This document shows, one piece after another, positions 50,400-59,659 of a stretch of 64,000 nt of DNA. The DNA comes from Caulobacter sp. BK020 (lineage in GTDB: Bacteria > Pseudomonadota > Alphaproteobacteria > Caulobacterales > Caulobacteraceae), in contig NZ_SLZL01000005.1 of the NCBI RefSeq assembly GCF_004342605.1, forward strand, positions 62,001 through 126,000. Reading direction: 5' to 3'. Position numbers and translations under genes: made by a program. The notes below the pieces were generated by a model. The model saw only the letters and a list, made by a program, of their open reading frames with translations, was not told the origin of the DNA and ran no database searches. The number at the start of each line of letters is the position of its first letter. Position 1 is the first letter of the stretch.

Positions 50400-52406
50400 A
50401 TGGCCACGACCGAAACCTCCCCCAAAACGCGCAAAAAGCCGGCGGCCAAGGCGGATGCGGCGCCGTCCGCCGGCAAGGCTGGCGGCAAGGCCGCGCCGAA
50501 GGCCTCGCCAAATTCCGCTCCGGACTCCCGCGCCAAGGCGGCCGAATCGGTCGCGCGGCCCGAACGGCCGGATCCGCCGCCCGCCGCCAGCGCCTTGCCC
50601 GACTTCGAGGCCTTCCTGTCGCCCGACCAGCGCCAGATGCTGGAGACGCTGTCGGCCAACCTGGCCCGGGCCGCCGTCACGGCCCAGGGCGCGATCGCCG
50701 AGGCCGCCCTGCGCCAGGCCGACCGTCCCGCCGCCCTCAGCCCCGATCCCTTCCACGTCGGCCCGGCCTTCAACGAGGTGATGACCAGTCTGGCCGCCCA
50801 GCCCGACCGCCTGCTGCGAGCCCAGGCCGACCTGTTCAGCCGCTACATGGACCTCTGGCAGTCGGCGGCCCGCAAGATGACCGGCGAGCCGACCCAGCCC
50901 GTGGTCGCCCCCGCCCACGGTGACAAGCGCTTCAGCGATCCCGACTGGGCCTCCAACCCGATGTTCGACATGATGAAGCAGAGCTACCTGCTGTCGTCGA
51001 ACTGGCTGAACGACCTGGTCTCGCAGGCCGAAGGCGTCGATCCCAGCGCCAAGCGTCGGGTCGAGTTCTTCACCAAGATGCTGACCGACGCCTTCTCGCC
51101 GTCGAACTTCCTGATCTCCAACCCCGCCGCCCTGCGCGAGGTGATGCAGAGCAAGGGCGAGAGCCTGGTGCGCGGCATGGAGAACTTCGCCGCCGACCTG
51201 GAACGCGGCGGCGGCCAGCTGGCGATCAGCCAGACCGACCTGGCCAAGTTCAAGGTGGGCGAGAACGTCGCCACCGCGCCGGGCAAGGTGGTCTACCAGA
51301 ACGACATCCTGCAGCTGCTGCAGTTCACCCCGACCACCGAGACGGTGCATGAGATCCCGCTGCTGATCTTCCCGCCGTGGATCAACAAGTTCTACATCCT
51401 GGACCTGCGCCCGGAGAACTCGATGATCCGCTGGCTGACCGGCCAGGGGTTCACGGTGTTCGTCGCCTCGTGGGTCAATCCCGACAGCCGCCAGGCCGAC
51501 AAGACCTTCGAGGACTACATGTTCGAGGGGATCTACGACGCCAGCCAGCAGGTGATGACCCAGACCGGCGTCGACCGGGTCAACACCGTCGGCTACTGCA
51601 TCGGCGGCACCCTGCTGTCCTGCGCCCTGGCCCACATGGCGGCCAAGGGCGACAAGCGGATCAATTCGGCCACCTTCTTCGCCGCCCAGCAGGACTTCTC
51701 CGAGGCCGGCGACCTGCTGCTGTTCACCGACGAGGCCTGGATCAAGACCATCGAGGAGCAGATCGACCGCCAGGGCGGCTACCTGCCCAGCCAGTCGATG
51801 GCCGACACCTTCAACAGCCTGCGCGGCAACGACCTGATCTGGTCGTTCTTCATCAACAACTACCTGATGGGCAAGGAGCCGCGGCCGTTCGACCTGCTGT
51901 TCTGGAACGCCGATCAGACCCGCATGCCCAAGGTGCTGCACCTCTACTACCTGCGCAACTTCTACAAGGACAACGCCCTGACCCAGGGCCGCCTGACCCT
52001 GGGCGGCGAGACGCTGGACCTGTCGAAGGTCAAGATCCCGATCTACGTCCAGTCGTCCAAGGACGACCACATCGCGCCCTACCGCAGCGTCTATCGTGGC
52101 GCGCGGGCGTTCGGCGGGCCGGTGACCTTCACCATGGCCGGCTCGGGCCACATCGCCGGGGTGATCAACCATCCGGACGCCAACAAGTACCAGCACTGGA
52201 CCAACGAGCATCTGCCCGGCTCGGTCGAGGGCTGGCGGGCCGGCGCGGTCGAGCATCCCGGCTCGTGGTGGCCGCACTGGGCGGCCTGGCTGAAAGCCAA
52301 GTCCGGCAAGCAGGTCCCCGCCCGCGACCCGGCCAAGGGACCGCTGAAGCCGCTTGAAGACGCCCCAGGCAGCTATGTCCGGGTGCGCTCGACCCCGGCG
52401 GGTTAG
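50400..52406 (+). CDS. phaC: Class I polyhydroxyalkanoate synthase PhaC
   Basis: A 668-residue PHA synthase, polymerising 3-hydroxyacyl-CoA into polyester granules. The lipase-like box is GYCIGGTLL with nucleophile Cys400; Asp556 in SSKDDHIAPY and His584 in GSGHIAGV complete the triad, with spacing close to the Cupriavidus enzyme. Residues 1-70 form a Lys/Ala/Pro-rich low-complexity extension (PKTRKKPAAKADAAPSAG), making it longer than the usual 590 residues. AAGGAAG precedes the ATG, which is preferred over far upstream in-frame starts. phaA, phaB and phasin genes are not nearby. Confidence 0.96.
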   Translation: MATTETSPKTRKKPAAKADAAPSAGKAGGKAAPKASPNSAPDSRAKAAESVARPERPDPPPAASALPDFEAFLSPDQRQMLETLSANLARAAVTAQGAIAEAALRQADRPAALSPDPFHVGPAFNEVMTSLAAQPDRLLRAQADLFSRYMDLWQSAARKMTGEPTQPVVAPAHGDKRFSDPDWASNPMFDMMKQSYLLSSNWLNDLVSQAEGVDPSAKRRVEFFTKMLTDAFSPSNFLISNPAALREVMQSKGESLVRGMENFAADLERGGGQLAISQTDLAKFKVGENVATAPGKVVYQNDILQLLQFTPTTETVHEIPLLIFPPWINKFYILDLRPENSMIRWLTGQGFTVFVASWVNPDSRQADKTFEDYMFEGIYDASQQVMTQTGVDRVNTVGYCIGGTLLSCALAHMAAKGDKRINSATFFAAQQDFSEAGDLLLFTDEAWIKTIEEQIDRQGGYLPSQSMADTFNSLRGNDLIWSFFINNYLMGKEPRPFDLLFWNADQTRMPKVLHLYYLRNFYKDNALTQGRLTLGGETLDLSKVKIPIYVQSSKDDHIAPYRSVYRGARAFGGPVTFTMAGSGHIAGVINHPDANKYQHWTNEHLPGSVEGWRAGAVEHPGSWWPHWAAWLKAKSGKQVPARDPAKGPLKPLEDAPGSYVRVRSTPAG

Positions 52407-52763
52407 CTAGATCAGTCCCACCTCGTAGGCCAGCTCGACCGGCATCGCCTCGGCGCGGTCGATCAGCGGCTGCACGCGCTCCAGATGCTCGGTGAACCGT
52501 GGGTCCCGGCGGAAACGCTCGGCGTCCTGGGCCGTCTCGAACGACGAGATCAGCACCACCACGCCCGTGGCCGGCGACTTCAGCATCCGGCTGCCGCGCA
52601 CGCCCTGGACCTGACCGCGCACCCGCATGAACTGGGCGTGCTGCAGGGCGACGAACTCGTCGAACTTGCCGGGCTTGGCCTGGATGATGCTGATGCTGAA
52701 GACCGGCGGATCAGACAGAGCGGCGGCGACCGTGGCGCGATCGGGAACGGTGAGCGTGGCCAT
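52407..52763 (-). CDS. Antibiotic biosynthesis monooxygenase (ABM) domain protein
   Basis: A 118-residue protein with a dimeric alpha-beta barrel of the ABM type: VFSISIIQAKPGKFDEFVALQHAQ, then GVRGSRMLKSPATGVVVLISSFETAQDAERF. Such small proteins act as quinone- or heme-related cofactor-free monooxygenases, or as unknown stress proteins. CAGGAG stands before ATG 52763. The stop touches that of phaC, with no bases in between. Upstream it is divergent from soxR, and the SoxR operator lies between its likely -35 and -10, so it is probably a SoxR target (see 52811-52830). Confidence 0.85.
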   Translation of the reverse strand: MATLTVPDRATVAAALSDPPVFSISIIQAKPGKFDEFVALQHAQFMRVRGQVQGVRGSRMLKSPATGVVVLISSFETAQDAERFRRDPRFTEHLERVQPLIDRAEAMPVELAYEVGLI

Positions 52764-52810
52764 GAAGGCTCCTGGAAAGGCGTTGCCGTGAGAGGAGCCT
52801 CCCGTGTAGA

Positions 52811-52830
52811 ACCTCAACCAAAGTTGAGGT
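52811..52830. promoter_or_regulatory. SoxR-type operator within a MerR-style promoter
   Basis: ACCTCAAC-CAAA-GTTGAGGT is a perfect 8-bp inverted repeat with a 4-base spacer and matches the SoxR binding sequence known from the soxS promoter (CCTCAA...TTGAGG). On the - strand TTGACC (52829-52834) overlaps its edge as a -35 box and a TACAC-like -10 follows 18-19 bases later, the long spacing typical of MerR-family-activated promoters. The site separates the monooxygenase gene from soxR. Confidence 0.85.
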
Positions 52831-52839
52831 CAAGCGCGA

Positions 52840-53310
52840 ATGTCCAAGCCCGATGAACCTGTCTTTCCCGGTGGCGCGCTGAGCGTCGGCGAGGTGGCCA
52901 GGCGCAGCGGCGTGGCGGTCTCGACCCTGCACTTCTACGAGGCCAAGGGCCTGATCCGCAGCCTGCGCACCGAGGGCAACCAGCGGCGCTATCCGCGCGG
53001 GATCCTGCGCCGGGTGGCGGTGATCAAGGTCGCCCAGCGCACCGGCATCCCCCTCGCCTCCATCCAAGCCGCCCTCGCCCGCCTGCCCGACGGCCGCGCG
53101 CCCACGGCGGAGGATTGGGCGGCGCTGTCGCGGGCCTGGCGGGCCGAGCTGGACGAGCGCATCCTCCGCCTCACCCAGCTGCGCGACCAGTTAGACGACT
53201 GCATCGGCTGCGGGTGCCTGTCGCTGAAGGCCTGCCCGCTTCGCAATCCGCGGGACGTCCTGGCCAGCCAGGGCGCGGGCCCTCGCCTTCTGGAACCCGA
53301 AGCCGGCTAG
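52840..53310 (+). CDS. soxR: Redox-sensitive MerR-family regulator SoxR
   Basis: A 156-residue SoxR. The N-terminal MerR helix-turn-helix is [26 protein letters not shown] (about residues 14-40), then a coiled coil, and the [2Fe-2S] cluster cysteines Cys121, Cys124, Cys126 and Cys132 in [12 protein letters not shown]. Oxidation of the cluster by redox-cycling compounds or nitric oxide activates the target promoter. In non-enteric bacteria SoxR controls local genes directly without SoxS; here the operator between it and the ABM monooxygenase gene suggests that gene as target. Confidence 0.96.
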   Translation: MSKPDEPVFPGGALSVGEVARRSGVAVSTLHFYEAKGLIRSLRTEGNQRRYPRGILRRVAVIKVAQRTGIPLASIQAALARLPDGRAPTAEDWAALSRAWRAELDERILRLTQLRDQLDDCIGCGCLSLKACPLRNPRDVLASQGAGPRLLEPEAG

Positions 53311-53398
53311 GCTCTTGCACGCCGGCTCGGCGGCGCCTCCACATCATCGACCCACGTTCGCCCAAAACTCGCCGGCATTCTGGTGGAGCTTTTCGGCC

Positions 53399-54028
53399 AT
53401 GGGACTCAACCGCCGGACAGCACTAGGGATGCTGGTCGCGACGCCGCTCCTCGGCGCCGGCGAGGCCTTCGCGCGCCCGCAGCCCGCGCCCAGCGGCGAG
53501 CGCCTGGCCCAGGCGGCGCGCGACCAGGTGGGCGTCACCAAGGCCTACGATCCCAGCTATCGCGCCATCCCCTACCCCAACGGCGACGTGCTGCGCTCGA
53601 CCGGCGTCTGCGCCGACGTGCTGATCCGCGCCGCCCGCGACGCCTGGCGGGCCGACCTGCAGCAGCTGATCCACGAGGACATGACCCGCAATTTCGACGC
53701 CTACCCGTCGCGGCGGGCCTGGGGGCTGAAGGGACCGGATTCCAACATCGACCATCGCCGGGTGCTGAACCTGGAGACCTATCTGGAGCGCCAGAACGCC
53801 CTTCTGGCCCGCGCGCCCGCCAAGGCCGCCGGCGACAGATTTGACGATCCGATCCCCGGCGACATCCTCACATGGCGGGTCTGGGGCCAGCGCCCGCACA
53901 TCGGCGTGGTCAGTCAGGGGCCCGAACGCGTGCGCGTGGTCCACAACATCGGCTGGGGCGCCAAGGAAGAGCCGCTGTGGATGTTGAAGTTCCACACGGC
54001 GGTCGGCCACTATCGCTGGCGCGCCTAA
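53399..54028 (+). CDS. DUF1287 family secreted protein
   Basis: A 209-residue protein of the DUF1287 family, members of which have a papain/NlpC-like fold and unknown role. It begins with a Tat-like signal (NRRTALGMLVATPLLGAGEAFA). A cysteine lies in STGVCADVLIRAAR and histidines in PHIGVVSQG and FHTAVGH, which could form a cysteine-type active site. ATG 53399 has GGTGGAG upstream. It follows soxR by 88 bases and precedes another secreted protein by 30, both on the + strand, so the two latter genes may form a periplasmic pair. Confidence 0.88.
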   Translation: MGLNRRTALGMLVATPLLGAGEAFARPQPAPSGERLAQAARDQVGVTKAYDPSYRAIPYPNGDVLRSTGVCADVLIRAARDAWRADLQQLIHEDMTRNFDAYPSRRAWGLKGPDSNIDHRRVLNLETYLERQNALLARAPAKAAGDRFDDPIPGDILTWRVWGQRPHIGVVSQGPERVRVVHNIGWGAKEEPLWMLKFHTAVGHYRWRA

Positions 54029-54058
54029 CCACGGGTCGGCGCAGATGGGGGACCACGA

Positions 54059-54655
54059 ATGATCGTCGCGCTCGCCTTGGCGGCCGCCGCCGCGACAGCG
54101 CCGCTACCGGCGCCCGGGGCGTTCGTATCCGAACAATACGGCCTCACCTTCCAGACCCCGCAGGGAAGCTCCTATTGCGCCCTGCCGGCCGACTGGACCG
54201 GCTCGGACCACGGAACGGTCATCTTCCTGACGCCGCCGAAGCACTGCTACGGCGCCGGGTATCCGTCTTCGGGCCGGGGGTTTTCCGGAGACCCAAGGCG
54301 CATCGAGGTGTTCTACGCCTACGATGCGAACGACGTGGAAGACGAACAAAAGCCTCCGAAGTGCGACCAAGTCGGCAAGGTCGTCTTCCTCGGCGAGACC
54401 CGACCGCTATGTCGAACCTCGTCGCGTCGAGGGATCGAGATATCCGTCACCGCCCGGTACGCCGCGGACGTTCCGGCCCTGGCGATCCTGACGCTGGTGA
54501 CGTCGCCCGACCGCCTGGCGAGCGACCTGCGGGATTTCAAGGCGCTTCTCCAGTCGGCCCGGACATGCACGGCGACCTGGCTTAACGACCAGGGCGGCAA
54601 TTCATTCACGACTGGCTCGGGACCAGCCTGCCCGGCGGACGCGCGCTATTTCTGA
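54059..54655 (+). CDS. Hypothetical secreted protein
   Basis: A 198-residue protein not recognised as a known family. The N-terminus MIVALALAAAAATAPLPAPGA looks like a short signal peptide. The mature part has six or more cysteines (SSYCALP, PPKHCYGAG, KCDQVGK, RPLCRTS, ARTCTATW, PACPADARYF), so periplasmic disulfides are likely. GGGGGA before the ATG is an acceptable ribosome-binding site, and the start is only 30 bases after the DUF1287 gene. It ends convergent to argC. Confidence 0.75.
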   Translation: MIVALALAAAAATAPLPAPGAFVSEQYGLTFQTPQGSSYCALPADWTGSDHGTVIFLTPPKHCYGAGYPSSGRGFSGDPRRIEVFYAYDANDVEDEQKPPKCDQVGKVVFLGETRPLCRTSSRRGIEISVTARYAADVPALAILTLVTSPDRLASDLRDFKALLQSARTCTATWLNDQGGNSFTTGSGPACPADARYF

Positions 54656-54691
54656 CGCGCACTCGCGCCGCCCGGTCCGGCATCCAGGCGT

Positions 54692-55645
54692 CTAGAGGCC
54701 CGCGCCTTCCTTCAGGCCCAGCACCAGGTTCAGGTTCTGCACCGCCGCGCCGGACGCGCCCTTGCCCAGGTTGTCGAGCAGGGCCACAAGGCGAACCTGG
54801 CCGCTGCTTTCCGAGCCGAACACGAACAGCTTCAGCCGGTTGGTGTTGTTCAGGCCTTCCGGATCCAGGGTGGTCAGGGCCTTGCACTCGGCGATCGACG
54901 CCACCTCGACGAAAGGTTCGCGGGCGTAGTGGTCGGCCAGGGCCTCGTGGATCTCGGTCATCGAGACGCTGCCGTTCAGCATGCTCAGGTGCAGCGGCAG
55001 CTCGACCAGCATGCCCTGGGCGTAGCGCCCGACGGCCGGAGTGAAGATCGGCCGGGTCAGCAGGCCGCCATGGGCCTGGATCTCGGGCAGGTGCTTGTGG
55101 TTCAGGCCCGTGGCGTAGATGCGGTACGGAACCTTGGTGTAGGCCGGAGAGGTCTCGTCCTCGAACTCGGCGATCATCGCCTTGCCCCCGCCGGTGTAGC
55201 CCGACACGGCGTTGAACGAGAGCGGCAGGTCGGCGGCGATGATGTCGTTGGTGACCAGGGGCCGGACCAGGGCGATGGCGCCCGTCGCGTAGCAGCCGGG
55301 ATTCGACACCCGGGTCGACCAGGCGACCTTGCCGCGCTGCTCGCCGTCCAGTTCGGGGAAGCCGTAGGTCCAGCCGGCCGCGGTGCGGTGGGCGGTCGAG
55401 GCGTCGATCACCTTGACCTTCGGGTCCTCGATCAGGGCCACGGCCTCCCTGGCCGCGTCGTCGGGCAGGCACAGGATCACCGCGTCGGCGCTGTTCAGCA
55501 TCGCCTTGCGAGCTTGCGGGTCCTTGCGCTTGTCGGGATCGATCGAGACCAGCTGCAGATCCTTGCGGCCGACCAGGCGCTCGCGGATCTGCAGGCCCGT
55601 CGTGCCGGCTTCGCCGTCGATGAAGACTTTGGGGGTCATGGACAT
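54692..55645 (-). CDS. argC: N-acetyl-gamma-glutamyl-phosphate reductase, type 2
   Basis: A 317-residue ArgC of the shorter type 2 group, the third step of arginine biosynthesis (NADPH reduction of N-acetylglutamyl phosphate). The cofactor loop is GEAGTTG at 11-17, the catalytic cysteine is Cys118 in [10 protein letters not shown], and [10 protein letters not shown] and [10 protein letters not shown] contribute the substrate site. Two close starts exist: ATG 55645 and ATG 55639. It lies downstream of rpsI on the same strand but separated from it by an intrinsic terminator, so argC needs either read-through or its own promoter. Confidence 0.95.
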   Translation of the reverse strand: MSMTPKVFIDGEAGTTGLQIRERLVGRKDLQLVSIDPDKRKDPQARKAMLNSADAVILCLPDDAAREAVALIEDPKVKVIDASTAHRTAAGWTYGFPELDGEQRGKVAWSTRVSNPGCYATGAIALVRPLVTNDIIAADLPLSFNAVSGYTGGGKAMIAEFEDETSPAYTKVPYRIYATGLNHKHLPEIQAHGGLLTRPIFTPAVGRYAQGMLVELPLHLSMLNGSVSMTEIHEALADHYAREPFVEVASIAECKALTTLDPEGLNNTNRLKLFVFGSESSGQVRLVALLDNLGKGASGAAVQNLNLVLGLKEGAGL

Positions 55646-55692
55646 CCCACTCGCACGAGGTCCTGCGGACCGGGGAACAAGGACAAGAAAAA

Positions 55693-55724
55693 GGGCGCTC
55701 CGGTCGAAACCGAAGCGCCCTTTT
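55693..55724 (-). terminator. Intrinsic terminator after rplM-rpsI
   Basis: A 12-bp stem with one mismatch, GGGCGCTCCGGT (55693-55704) and ACCGAAGCGCCC (55709-55720), closes a 4-base loop. On the - strand it is followed by TTTTTC, giving a good rho-independent terminator 20 bases after the rpsI stop; on the + strand TTTT also follows, so it may work in both directions. Confidence 0.9.
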
Positions 55725-55745
55725 CCAAACGCGTAGCAGACGCGC

Positions 55746-56219
55746 TTAGCGCTTCGAGAACTGGAAGCTGCGGCGGGCCTTGGCCTTGCCGTACTTCTTA
55801 CGCTCGACGACGCGGCTGTCGCGGGTCAGGAAGCCGTGCGGCTTCAGGAGGGTGCGCAGGCCGGGCTCGTAATAGGTCAGGGCCTTGGACAGGCCGTGGC
55901 GCACGGCGCCGGCTTGGCCCGACAGGCCCGAGCCTTCCACGGTGACGACGACGTCGAACTGGCCCAGGCGGTCGGTGACCTGCAGGGGCTGGGCGATCAT
56001 CATGCGCAGCACGGGGCGGGCGAAATAGACTTCCTGGTCGCGACCGTTGATCGTGATCGAGCCCTTGCCAGGCTTGATCCAGACCCGGGCGATCGCGTTC
56101 TTGCGCTTGCCGGTCGCATAGGCGCGGCCCTGGGCGTCGATCTTGGGTTCGGCCGGAGCGGCCGCTTCGGGGTTGCTGGACAGGCTGGCCAGCGCGTCAA
56201 AGCCTTGAGCTTCAGACAT
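55746..56219 (-). CDS. rpsI: 30S ribosomal protein S9
   Basis: A 157-residue S9. The conserved part starts [29 protein letters not shown], and the protein ends in the Lys/Arg tail [16 protein letters not shown], which reaches the ribosomal P site and contacts tRNA. About 28 residues of N-terminal extension ([24 protein letters not shown]) precede the core, common in Alphaproteobacteria. It follows rplM by 3 bases in the universally kept rplM-rpsI pair. Confidence 0.98.
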   Translation of the reverse strand: MSEAQGFDALASLSSNPEAAAPAEPKIDAQGRAYATGKRKNAIARVWIKPGKGSITINGRDQEVYFARPVLRMMIAQPLQVTDRLGQFDVVVTVEGSGLSGQAGAVRHGLSKALTYYEPGLRTLLKPHGFLTRDSRVVERKKYGKAKARRSFQFSKR

Positions 56220-56222
56220 GAC

Positions 56223-56696
56223 TTAGGCGCTCCGGGTGTTCTTGGCGTTGCGCGAAGCGAAATCGATCACTTCAGGGCTCTGCGCTTGGTGCGGGTGCTC
56301 ACCGTTGTTGTAGATGAGCAGGTGGGTCAGTTGCTTGCGCGCCAGGGGGCTTTCCTTGGGCAGCATGCGCTCGACGGCCTTTTCCAGGACGCGTTCCGGG
56401 AAGCGGCCTTCCAGCAGCTTGCGCGGGGTGGTCGACTTGACGCCGCCCGGGTGGCCGGTGTGGCGGTAGTAGACCTTGTCGTCCAGCTTCTTGCCGGTGA
56501 ACTTCACCTTGTCGGCGTTGATCACGACGACGAAGTCGCCGCAGTCGACGTGCGGGGTGTAGTCGGGCCGGTGCTTGCCGCGAAGACGCATGGCGATGAA
56601 CGTCGCCAGACGACCGACAACGGCGTCCTGGGCGTCGACCACGATCCACTTCTTCTCGACCTCGGCGGGCTTCAGGGAAGCCGTGGTCTTTTGCAT
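56223..56696 (-). CDS. rplM: 50S ribosomal protein L13
   Basis: A 157-residue L13, an early-assembling 23S rRNA binding protein. Typical segments are [57 protein letters not shown] and [17 protein letters not shown] 56696 is the start at the right distance from the conserved region; the frame is open upstream into the leader. A TTGACA promoter is visible about 70 bases upstream. Confidence 0.98.
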   Translation of the reverse strand: MQKTTASLKPAEVEKKWIVVDAQDAVVGRLATFIAMRLRGKHRPDYTPHVDCGDFVVVINADKVKFTGKKLDDKVYYRHTGHPGGVKSTTPRKLLEGRFPERVLEKAVERMLPKESPLARKQLTHLLIYNNGEHPHQAQSPEVIDFASRNAKNTRSA

Positions 56697-56762
56697 GGGA
56701 TTGATCCGTATTCCTTGTGCGTCGGGGGCCAAGGAAAGCGGCTCCGTCTGCGTGAGGGGCGG

Positions 56763-56791
56763 CAGGTACAGGACGGCTCGCGCCCTGTCAA
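56763..56791 (-). promoter_or_regulatory. Promoter of rplM-rpsI
   Basis: On the - strand TTGACA (56791-56786) and TACCTG (56768-56763) are separated by 17 bases, a near-consensus housekeeping promoter 67 bases before the rplM start. No other gene begins between it and rplM. Confidence 0.7.
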
Positions 56792-56839
56792 CAATGCGTG
56801 CGCAAGAAACTCCGCAAACCCTTGCAGAACAAGGGATTT

Positions 56840-56869
56840 CGCAATGAGGTATCATGATACCTCATTGCG
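56840..56869. repeat. Perfect 30-bp palindrome
   Basis: The 30 bases from 56840 to 56869 are identical to their reverse complement without a spacer; the core is GGTATCATGATACC and the ends are CGCAATGA/TCATTGCG. It lies 9 bases after the alkaline phosphatase stop and about 50 bases before the rplM -35 box. It could be a dimeric regulator's operator, or the hairpin at the end of the phosphatase transcript, although no T-run follows. Confidence 0.9.
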
Positions 56870-56878
56870 GGCCGTTTC

Positions 56879-58378
56879 CTACTTGTCGCCGTCGAAGCCG
56901 TAGGCGTGACGCATGATCTGGTAGAGGTAGCTCTCCTCGACCACGCCATGGACCAGGTACGACCCCGGTCCGTCGGCGAACACGCCCACGTCCTCGCCCG
57001 AGTGGGCGCTGCTGGCCAGAAAGGCCGTGGCGTTCTGGTGATAGTCGACGTCGTCGGTGTCTTCCTTGGTGGGATCGGCCCGCAGGTTGGAGCCTTCGGG
57101 GCCGCCGGGGCCGGTGGCGAAGCTGAGCACCGTGTAGGGCTTGCCGTCGCCGGCCACGACCGGCTCGCCCTCGTTGCCCGCCAGGCCCAGGATCGGAGCG
57201 TTGCGGGCGGCGTAGCCCGAGATCACCAGCCCATGGCTGTGGTCGGCGGTGACGATCACCAGGGTGTCGTCCAGGTTCACCTTGTCCAGCACCGCCTGGA
57301 CCGCCTTGGAGAACTCGACCGTCTCGGTCAGGGTCCGCTTGGCGTTGTTCAGGTGGCTGCCCATGTCGATCTTGCCGCCCTCGACCAGCAGGAAATAGCC
57401 CTTGGGGTTCTTCGACAGCAGGTCGACGGCCTTGGTCGCCATGGCTGCCAGGGTCGGCACGCCCTGGCCCAGCACCGGACGCTCCACCTCGTAGGGCAGG
57501 TGCTCGCTGGCGAACAGGCCCAGCACCGGGCCGGTCTTGGCCGGATCCAGCGCCGCCAGCTCGGCGTCGGTGGTCACATAGGCCGCGCCCGGAGCCTTCA
57601 GCCATTCGGCGGTCAGGTCGCGGCCATCGGCGCGCTTGCCGTCCTTGGCCTCGGGCAGGAAGCGCGAGCGCCCTCCCCCGAACGCCACGTCCAGCCGCAG
57701 GCCGGCCGGGGCCTCGACCAGCTGGCGGGCGATGTCCTTGCAGCCAGCGGCCAGGGCGTCGGTCGGCATGTCGCCGTCACCTTCCCAGTCGCGATAGGCG
57801 GTGTGGGCGTAGGTCCCGGCCGGGGTGGCGTGGGTGATGCGGGTGGTGGTCACCGCCCCGGCCGACAGGCCATGGGCCTTGGCCAGTTCGGCGATGGTCT
57901 CGACCCGGGTCCCCGCCTCGCTGGCGCAGCTTTCCGGCTTGGCCGCCCCGCTCAGGCCGATGACCTTGTTGCGGGTCTTTACGCCGGTGGTGATGGCGGT
58001 GATCCCGGCGGCGCTGTCGGTCACCTGGGTGTCGTGACTGTAGGTCTTGGACAGCGCCGTCCAGGGCAGCTTTTCGAACGACAGCGCATTGCTCTCGCCG
58101 TCGACGCCGCGCTGCTGGCCTTCGTAGATGCGGCTGGCCACGATCGTCGAGATCCCCATGCCGTCGCCGAGGAACAGGATGACGTTCTTGGCCTTGCCTG
58201 TCCGCGGGTTGACCGTCAGGGCCTTGGCCAGGGCCGCCTGGCCGGCCTGGAAATAGGCGTCGGCGGGCGCGGCGTTGGTCACCGGCGCGACCGGCTTGGC
58301 GGCCGGCTTGGGCGCGGCCTGAGCCTGGGCGGACAGGGCCGCGAGCGCGGCGGCGAGGAACAGGGAGGCGCGGGTCAC
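56879..58378 (-). CDS. Alkaline phosphatase (PhoA family)
   Basis: A 499-residue periplasmic alkaline phosphatase. A signal peptide (ASLFLAAALAALSAQAQA) is followed by an Ala/Pro linker. Metal and catalytic motifs are LGDGMG (about 70-75), the phosphorylated serine Ser122 in VTDSAAGITA, TADHSHG and HSGEDVGVFADGPG. GTG 58378 is taken as start because GGAG is six bases upstream; an in-frame ATG at 58393 is possible. It releases phosphate from organic esters. A Pho-box could not be identified in the short upstream gap. Confidence 0.93.
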   Translation of the reverse strand: MTRASLFLAAALAALSAQAQAAPKPAAKPVAPVTNAAPADAYFQAGQAALAKALTVNPRTGKAKNVILFLGDGMGISTIVASRIYEGQQRGVDGESNALSFEKLPWTALSKTYSHDTQVTDSAAGITAITTGVKTRNKVIGLSGAAKPESCASEAGTRVETIAELAKAHGLSAGAVTTTRITHATPAGTYAHTAYRDWEGDGDMPTDALAAGCKDIARQLVEAPAGLRLDVAFGGGRSRFLPEAKDGKRADGRDLTAEWLKAPGAAYVTTDAELAALDPAKTGPVLGLFASEHLPYEVERPVLGQGVPTLAAMATKAVDLLSKNPKGYFLLVEGGKIDMGSHLNNAKRTLTETVEFSKAVQAVLDKVNLDDTLVIVTADHSHGLVISGYAARNAPILGLAGNEGEPVVAGDGKPYTVLSFATGPGGPEGSNLRADPTKEDTDDVDYHQNATAFLASSAHSGEDVGVFADGPGSYLVHGVVEESYLYQIMRHAYGFDGDK

Positions 58379-58464
58379 GATAAGCTCCAGCAAGGACGTC
58401 GGATGTCCTCTGCTGGCGTTTCATGACAGTTCTTTGAGCGGTCGGCTCGAAGGACGCAAAGACG

Positions 58465-59496
58465 CTAAGGCCTTCTCACCCGCCAGGCGAAGGTGGTGGC
58501 CGTGGCCAGCAGGATCGCCGCCCCGGCCTGGTGCAGCACGCCCAGGGCCAGCGGCACGGCCGCCATCAGGGTCCAGATCCCCAGGCCCGCCTGCAGGCAG
58601 ACCACGCCGACCAGGACGAAGCCGGTCAGCTTGGCCTCTTCCGGCAGGCGGCGCGAGCGGGCCGCGGCGACGCCGAGCACGAGGGCGGCGACGAACACCG
58701 CATAGGCCATCAACCGGTGATGCAGCTGCACCGCGCCCTGGCTGTGGGCGATCGTGCCCCAAAAGCCATGGCCGGCGTATTCGGCCGGGATCAGCGCGCC
58801 GTTCATCAGCGGCCAGTCGTTATAGACCAGGCCCGCGTCGTTACCGGCCACCAGGGCGCCCAGCAGGCTCTGGAAGAACACCGCGCCCAGGAAGCCCAGG
58901 GCCCAGCCGCGCCAGTCGGTGCGCTCCTCGATGCGCGGCGAGCCCGACCAGGCGTCCAGGGCGGTCCAGATGAGAAAGACGAACAGCGCCAGGGCCAGGC
59001 CCAGGTGGATCATCAGCCGCTCAGGCGCCACCGAGACCCGCTCGGACAGGCCGCTGGACACCATCCACCAGCCCACCAGCCCCTGCAGGCCGCCCAGGCC
59101 CAGCAGCACCGCGCAGCGCCAGATCAGCCGGCGCGGGATCATCCGGCGCACCAGGAAGAACACGAACGGAATCGCGAACGCCGCCCCGACCAGCCGACCC
59201 AGCAGCCGGTGCGCCCACTCCCACCAGAAAATGCCCTTGTAGGCCTCCAGCGTCATGCCGGCGTTGACCAGCCTGTACTGCGGGATCTTCTTGTAGAGCT
59301 CGAAATTGGCCCGCCAGGCCTCGTCGGACATCGGCGGCAGCGCGCCCATGATCGGCTTCCACTGGGTGATCGACAGGCCGGAGTCGGTCAGGCGCGTCGC
59401 CCCCCCGACCACCACCATGCCAAACACCAGGACGGCCACGACGAACAGCCAGACGGCCACGGGCCTTGAACGATCGGAACGCAGGAAGGACGTCAT
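58465..59496 (-). CDS. ctaA: Heme A synthase (CtaA/COX15)
   Basis: A 343-residue membrane protein with about eight transmembrane helices, converting heme O to heme A for the aa3-type cytochrome oxidase. Heme-ligating histidines appear in [28 protein letters not shown] and [26 protein letters not shown] near the N-terminus is a family signature. It stands alone, divergent from a small membrane protein gene, 86 bases upstream (in coordinate terms) of the alkaline phosphatase start. Confidence 0.96.
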   Translation of the reverse strand: MTSFLRSDRSRPVAVWLFVVAVLVFGMVVVGGATRLTDSGLSITQWKPIMGALPPMSDEAWRANFELYKKIPQYRLVNAGMTLEAYKGIFWWEWAHRLLGRLVGAAFAIPFVFFLVRRMIPRRLIWRCAVLLGLGGLQGLVGWWMVSSGLSERVSVAPERLMIHLGLALALFVFLIWTALDAWSGSPRIEERTDWRGWALGFLGAVFFQSLLGALVAGNDAGLVYNDWPLMNGALIPAEYAGHGFWGTIAHSQGAVQLHHRLMAYAVFVAALVLGVAAARSRRLPEEAKLTGFVLVGVVCLQAGLGIWTLMAAVPLALGVLHQAGAAILLATATTFAWRVRRP

Positions 59497-59659
59497 GACA
59501 GCCGGAAAGAACGCCAGTTAGGGGCCGAAATACGGCGAAGCCTTGCCGTACGCCCGGGGCGCGTCCGCGTCCATGGCCTCATGACGCATAAGGCCCGGCG
59601 TGCGATGCTATATCGGGCGCCAGGGGGCGCCAAAGGGGCGGCGACGTTCGGAGACCATC

